Below, one piece after another: positions 54,701-60,700 of a DNA stretch of 64,000 nucleotides; within the stretch, counting starts at the first letter, position 1; every line of letters starts with the position of its first letter. A program made the position numbers and the translations under genes. Source of the DNA: Parus major (lineage: Eukaryota; Chordata; Aves; Passeriformes; Paridae); contig NC_031769.1 in NCBI RefSeq assembly GCF_001522545.3, positions 23,669,617 to 23,733,616 of the forward strand. The letters run 5' to 3'. Below the pieces are notes generated by a model, which had not been told where the DNA came from, made no database searches, and saw only the letters and a program-made list of their open reading frames with translations.

Positions 54701-57700
54701 CAGTTTTCCCAGAACCCCAGTCTGAGCCATGGTGTGTGGTGGCAGCCTGAGCAGAGTTTGGCCAAAGTCCCTTCATGATCTTTAGACCTTTGCAAGAAGG
54801 ACCTAAACAATTTCTGTCCTGTTTCTTCCTACCTGATCTTTCTCCTGCCTCCTCTTTGCAGTTTCCCATTCCCTCTTTCCCTCGTGCTGGATGCTGGGAA
54901 CCACACAAGCTGTGCTGGAGCACCTTGCTCTGACAGAACGGCACAAGATTAGTCCCTTGTCCTTATCCCTTCCACCTCCCTTCTGCTCTCTCAGCACTGG
55001 CATGTACTGTTTAGTTTCCCACCCAGCAGCTCAGACTTCACTGTGTTCCTCCCAGATTTCAGTCTGAGGGAGAGGGACAAGAGGTGCCTGGATACTCCTT
55101 GCTCTTTCCTTATATTTCTCAAGCTGCAGACCATAGACATACAAGTAAAAAAGCTGCAGGTGTTACACATGCTACAGTGTTGTTTGACATTGTCCTTTGG
55201 AAGGACAGCATTTCTATTCAAGAGATGTTCCTGAAAACAGAAATTTATTTTCTTGTCCAGAAAGATAGCATTTGGGTGACAACATAGTGTGTTAACACAG
55301 AAGAAATGAGGACATTTCTTCTTATAAATATGCTCTTCTGAAAAATGTGCATTGAGGTCAGTTGTATGAGAAAGGAGAGGAATATATTTAGGTAATGAGA
55401 AAGGCTGATCACCCTATGGAATGTGGAGATGTGAAAAATGGTGGTCTGTGGAAGTGATGGTAAATGATCATGTCAGGGGGAATTGGTGGGATGCAGAGTC
55501 TACACAGGAGAGCAGTAGAGAGATGAAGTTTAAATAGCAGTGATCTTGAAAACAAAGCAAAGAGGTATGTGGAACCACACCAGGCTCCTGCAAGGGACTG
55601 TCATGTGAGTAACTGGCAGGTAGGAAAAGGGATTTCATAGTTGTCCATTAGGTTTATTTTGCATTTCACATTCAGTGTTTCGGACTCTAAATGCAAATGG
55701 ATGTGGATATGCATATTTTGAAACTATAAAATGTGACCCTTCACATACAGATAGACTTGTGAAATCATGCCCTACTGCTTGTCATAGTAACATGGGTCCA
55801 TATTTGCCAAAGAAAATTCTTCACACATTCTGTACCTGCTGTTATCACAGCTATACTCAATATACTGATGGCTTAGTCATTCACTTCAAGGCTGGTTTGC
55901 CTTGGAAAAGAAACTTTTCCCTTTCTTTTCTTGTTTAAAATGGGATATGTCTCAGTTTTCAGAAAAAGAAGCAGCAAACTAGTTCTGCTTTAAAGCATTG
56001 TCTGCTGCCTCTCTCACCTGTTTTACAGCAGTACACTATTTTCATTCTATTTTCATTCTATTTTTTTCATTCAAACTATTTTCCATTAGGAGAATTATTT
56101 AATTTTTTTTTTTAAAGTGGATGTGAATTTTTTCTTCTCTGTGCTGGGATCTGATCACAGAATGCAGATGTAATAAGCAGTCTGTTTGCATTCCTTGATC
56201 TCAGAATAGATTTCTGCCTTCTCCCTGAAGGCTTCCTTCAATTTACATTTCTACAGCATTCCTCACCAAGCACACTACACTGTCTGCCTTCAGATTTTTT
56301 TCCAGGATTTTGGAAAACCTTCAGGACACAGGTAGCATGGAAAGTAGGAGTTGCCACAAGTTTTTTGCTGGGTCCCCAAATGAGACACTAAGCGTAAAGT
56401 TTACCTCACCATGTTGGTACTTTCTATTAATCTCCTCATGCCTACCCAATTCCTTCTCCACTCCTCCAGGTTTTGGCAGTTTAGGGCTCAAGTGATACAG
56501 ATGTCTTCAAGGTACCAGGAGGTACTGGACTCAGAATTGAAGCTTCACCCCAAACTGAGTGTACAGAGTACAGAGTACTCAATTTGCTTTAAAAAACCTA
56601 ACGTGATGGTTGTGCAATGTGAAAAAAACCTTCTTTTTCAACAAGAATCTAATCAGATCTGGCTAAAATGCTGTCTTGTTCTGTGCTTTGTTTCTTCCAG
56701 CCCTGACACCAATGGATACTATTATACAAGAAACCATTGAGTACACCCGGCAGCGGAAGGTGTTTGGCCAGCCTGTCCTGCACAACCAAGCCGTGCACTT
56801 CCGCCTGGCTGAGCTGGCAACCGAAGTGGAGCTCCTGCGCTCGCTGCTGCACCGTGCCGTGGGTGAGCTCCCACATCTGCTCCCCAGATGTGCTTCTCTT
56901 CTTGCAAAGAACCTTGTCAGGCTAAAGGAACATGGGGAGGTGATTTCCAGAGTGACTGCTTTTTTATCTCTTTTTTTATTAGCTCTCTATGTAGAAGGCA
57001 ACGATGTGACAAAGTTTGCTTCCATGGCTAAGCTAAAGTCAGGTCGTCTGACCCGTGAAGTCACTGATAGCTGTCTCCAGTTTTGGGGAGGAATGGCATT
57101 CACCAGTGAAGTTCTTGTGAGCAGGTTTTACAGGTAAGGGAGTGATGAAAATACGAAGTGGCTTTATCTGAAATTTAGCCTCTTAGATGTCTTGTTAAAC
57201 AATCACCTACTTGCAAAGAACACCAGCTCCTCACCAGTGTGAATGGTCTTGTTCTGCTTCATAGCATGTCACTGAAGTGGGTTGTGGATGCAAGGACACC
57301 CAGTGCCATTAGCTTTGGGTAGACACGTGTTGGAACTTGCTATTCTTTTGCCAAGTCTTGGCTTTGCATTACAGTTGGGAAGTTTGAACTACTCACAGGT
57401 TAGCTTAAATGTCAAATGAAAGAGAAAAACTCAGTATTTTTCCCTGATGGTCCCCTGGTATCTACCGCAGAGTAGAAAAAAGAGGGGAAAAAATTGAGAG
57501 CTACCAACCAGTGATATTTTTCTCTTTGCTTTTTGTTTGCTTGTAATCTCGATCACAAGAACAGAACTAAAATCTAATCTTTCTTCTAAAATGAATGAAA
57601 ATCAACTTCATCTTTTTCCCCGGATATGTGTGAACCTGGAGTTCACCACTTGGCTTCTGCAGTAGTCTGTTCTGATAGCAGTCTCCACCCGCTTAGTCAC

Positions 57701-60700
57701 ATCAGATACCATGTGAGACATACGAGAGATGTAATTGCTTCCAGAAAGTCGTTAGATCATTAAAATGGTACAGAGGCCTTTTGGCAAATTGGCTGAAGTC
57801 CCTTCAAATTTTAAGTCTCTATCTACTTAGAACAAAATTCTCCTTGAGGAAACAGTTTTCTTGGTATCTGGCCTCAGTGTCTTATGTTCTGGAAAAGGAC
57901 CAAAATTGCCTTTGGATTCTCTTGCAGTAATAGCTTTCTGTTCAGCCCTTACATAGACAATACCTAATCCAAAGTTAGCCAAACTGGTGGTTCAGTTAGT
58001 TGAAAGTTTTGATAAACAAGTCTGTGTAAAGTGAGAGCAGAACACTTGAGAAAATCTGCAAAAAGTTTGTTTCTTCTGAGGTAGGTTGAGTTACTTTTGC
58101 TATTTTTAATAGCATTTTATGAACAAGAATGCCGTTGCAGTAAGTCAAGAAATCCTCAATATTTTTACAAGTGTACTCTTGAAATTTTCTTTAAAAGGTA
58201 CAGACAGCTTTATGATGGTGGTTTTAAGCCAGCTGTCAATATGATGGCTTTCCTTAGTTATTTTTTCACAGCCTTATTTTTACAACTAATGGTCACTGGT
58301 GATGGAGGTGTGAAGAGCTACTGCAGTAGGCATTCTGAATAACATGAATCCCTGTCTTGCAGCACTTACTGTAAATCTTATAGGCTGTTAATGTGTACAT
58401 GCTTTTACATAGCTTTAAGATTTCCTAGCCCAGTATAGTAGTGCTGTGAGCAGGGCTTTTCTCTGTAAGAATTCCAGAGTGATTTCCAAGTATACCAGCA
58501 CAGTCACATTTTTCCTTAGAAAAAATCCAAAGTGTTTCCTGTTGATGTACAGTCAGTCTGGCTAAAGAAATGTATCTTTCTTCCTCTAAAACAAACACTA
58601 TTATAAATTACTCTAAAGAGAGTGTGATATTTATACTCTGAAATTTTCTATGAATCAGTAAAATTCCATCACTGAGTAACCAAAGGTCCAGGAAGGGACA
58701 AGGAGAGTTTTACCTAAATAAACAGTTATATGTTCAGGTCAGAATCTTGTTAATCTGTAACAATACGTAAAGCAGCAACTTCCCTTAAAGCCGTTCTTTT
58801 TAGTACAGCAATCTGAGTAACCATTCACGTCACTGTGATGTTTGTCCAGTAGGAGCAGTATAATTGCACAGCAGAACATCTAGTCCTAATGTACAAACAT
58901 TATTGTAGCATAATCTATGAAGTTCCCAAAGAAATGTTGGTTAGTCTTTGACACATCAGGCTGTTACTCCTCAAAGAACACACAGCACGGTTAGTGCGTG
59001 AAGTCTCTGAATTTTAGTTATTAGTGTCAGCTAAAGATCATTAACAGAAATGGCACAAAACTGTTTGCCAACTGACTTTATTCATATTTGACATTTAATC
59101 ATTAACATTTTAAACATTGTAGAACAACTGGTACTTCTTAAGCGCCTTTTCTCTAGGAAGCATGAAGAGAGCTGCTTCACCATGTAGATTTCTATACAGG
59201 GTTGATTTTACATATGTAAATGTCTTACATGTACAGATTCTAATATTAGGTTAATTAAAAAAAAAAAAAAAGCTTAGAGCCCAAATATCACAAGGTTCAT
59301 AAAAAAAAACAAGCCAATATAAAACCCATAAATAATGGACTTTCCAAATTGTACCCTGTCGTAGCAGGATTCTGGAGAAGGAAAGCACTAGCCTGCAGTC
59401 ACGCTTGTTTATTTTTTTCTCCTCTGTCTCAAAGGCCTTAAAGACATCGTGACTGAACAAACCCATGATCTGTATGAAAAACCCAGGTTAAGAGAGATCA
59501 GACGAAAGAAAACTCTGAGTACCAAGTTTATTGCAATTTTTCAGATTTCATGAGTTTTAAAAAATTTCAGGTGGTGATCCATATATTTTAATAGTAATGA
59601 TGTGCATTTCAATTGTTATAGGAAGAACTTACATGGTCTTCTTAGAAGAGTTTAGTTTGTTTGAGTTTTTTTTAATTAAGATTGTTACCAACTTCTAAAC
59701 ACCACGTTTAACTGCTTTGAATTCTTAGAAGTTTCTCTCTTGTGGGCTGTGATAGGGAGAGGTGAACATTTCTTTACTGGCTATATTGTGAAAGACTCAA
59801 GAAAGCAATAGTGAAAAATACTGACTACTCATGTGAAATAGAACTCTAAGTAGCACTGCAAATGCATAGCTGCAGAAGAAACACATTTTTATTTTTCTCC
59901 TCAACTGTCACATAGTTATTGCAATATGAATATTGCAATATTTGTAATCTATTTGTAATTGAGGATAGTTAAAAAACAAACTTCTGTATAATTTTAAGTG
60001 GATTTTTTTTTATTAGGAATGTATTTCCATCTAGTTTTTTTCCTTCACATATTTAAAGTTAGTTCAAATACTTCATTCTGTTTCATTTTTTATTTCATTG
60101 TTTGTAGTCTTTCATTCTTCACAAAACATGTCTAAACTTGAGTGAATCCAGACAATTGGGAGTTTTAATGAGTGTTTTTTCATTATAGCAATTTATAGTT
60201 GTACCAAACAAAATAAAACCTATCAATTTCTGCTGACAAAAGCAATTTGCTTTGAAGCCTGTAGCTAACTTCTGAGACAAGACTTAATACCAGTTCCTAT
60301 CATCTGTGAAACAAAATCTTGAGAGAGATGCCTGTCTACCACTTTGTTTGACTTGTACGAGTACCTTGAGAAGGAATTTAGATGAAAACAGTTAAAACCT
60401 AAAAATCGTTAGTTATGAGGAAAAGAGGGTAAAGGTTCTCAAGTGCAGTTTGTGCTGAAAAGAAGCAGTGAATAAATGGCCTGGCAAGCAGTGCTACTCT
60501 GAGCCTTGCAAACCTTGGTAAGGATTAACCAAAGGCCTTCTAACCAGGGAATTGGAGAGCAGCATCTCTGAGGGACTGCTGCCATAAAGCCAGGCTACTA
60601 GGGGAAACCAGGGTTTAAGTAACCAAAACTCGCTTTTTTTTCCCCGTGTCTGACCGGCCCTGATCACTTCCAGAAAAGGGAAAGAAAATTTCTTGGTTTA

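Larger units (their letters stand above)
50603..56700 (+). other. 6.1 kb intron of the ACAD gene
   Basis: The donor is GTAAGT and the acceptor TTCTTCCAG. It contains a poly-T run near 51966, a 46 bp tandem duplication (52320-52411), an 18-T run (52854-52871) and the nested CR1 pair (53887-54532). The remaining sequence shows nothing recognisable. Confidence 0.85.

Noticed and set aside
54510..54944. 144-codon minus-strand open frame
   Set aside because: Its end overlaps the edge of the CR1 copy and the rest shows no domain. Not supported as a gene.
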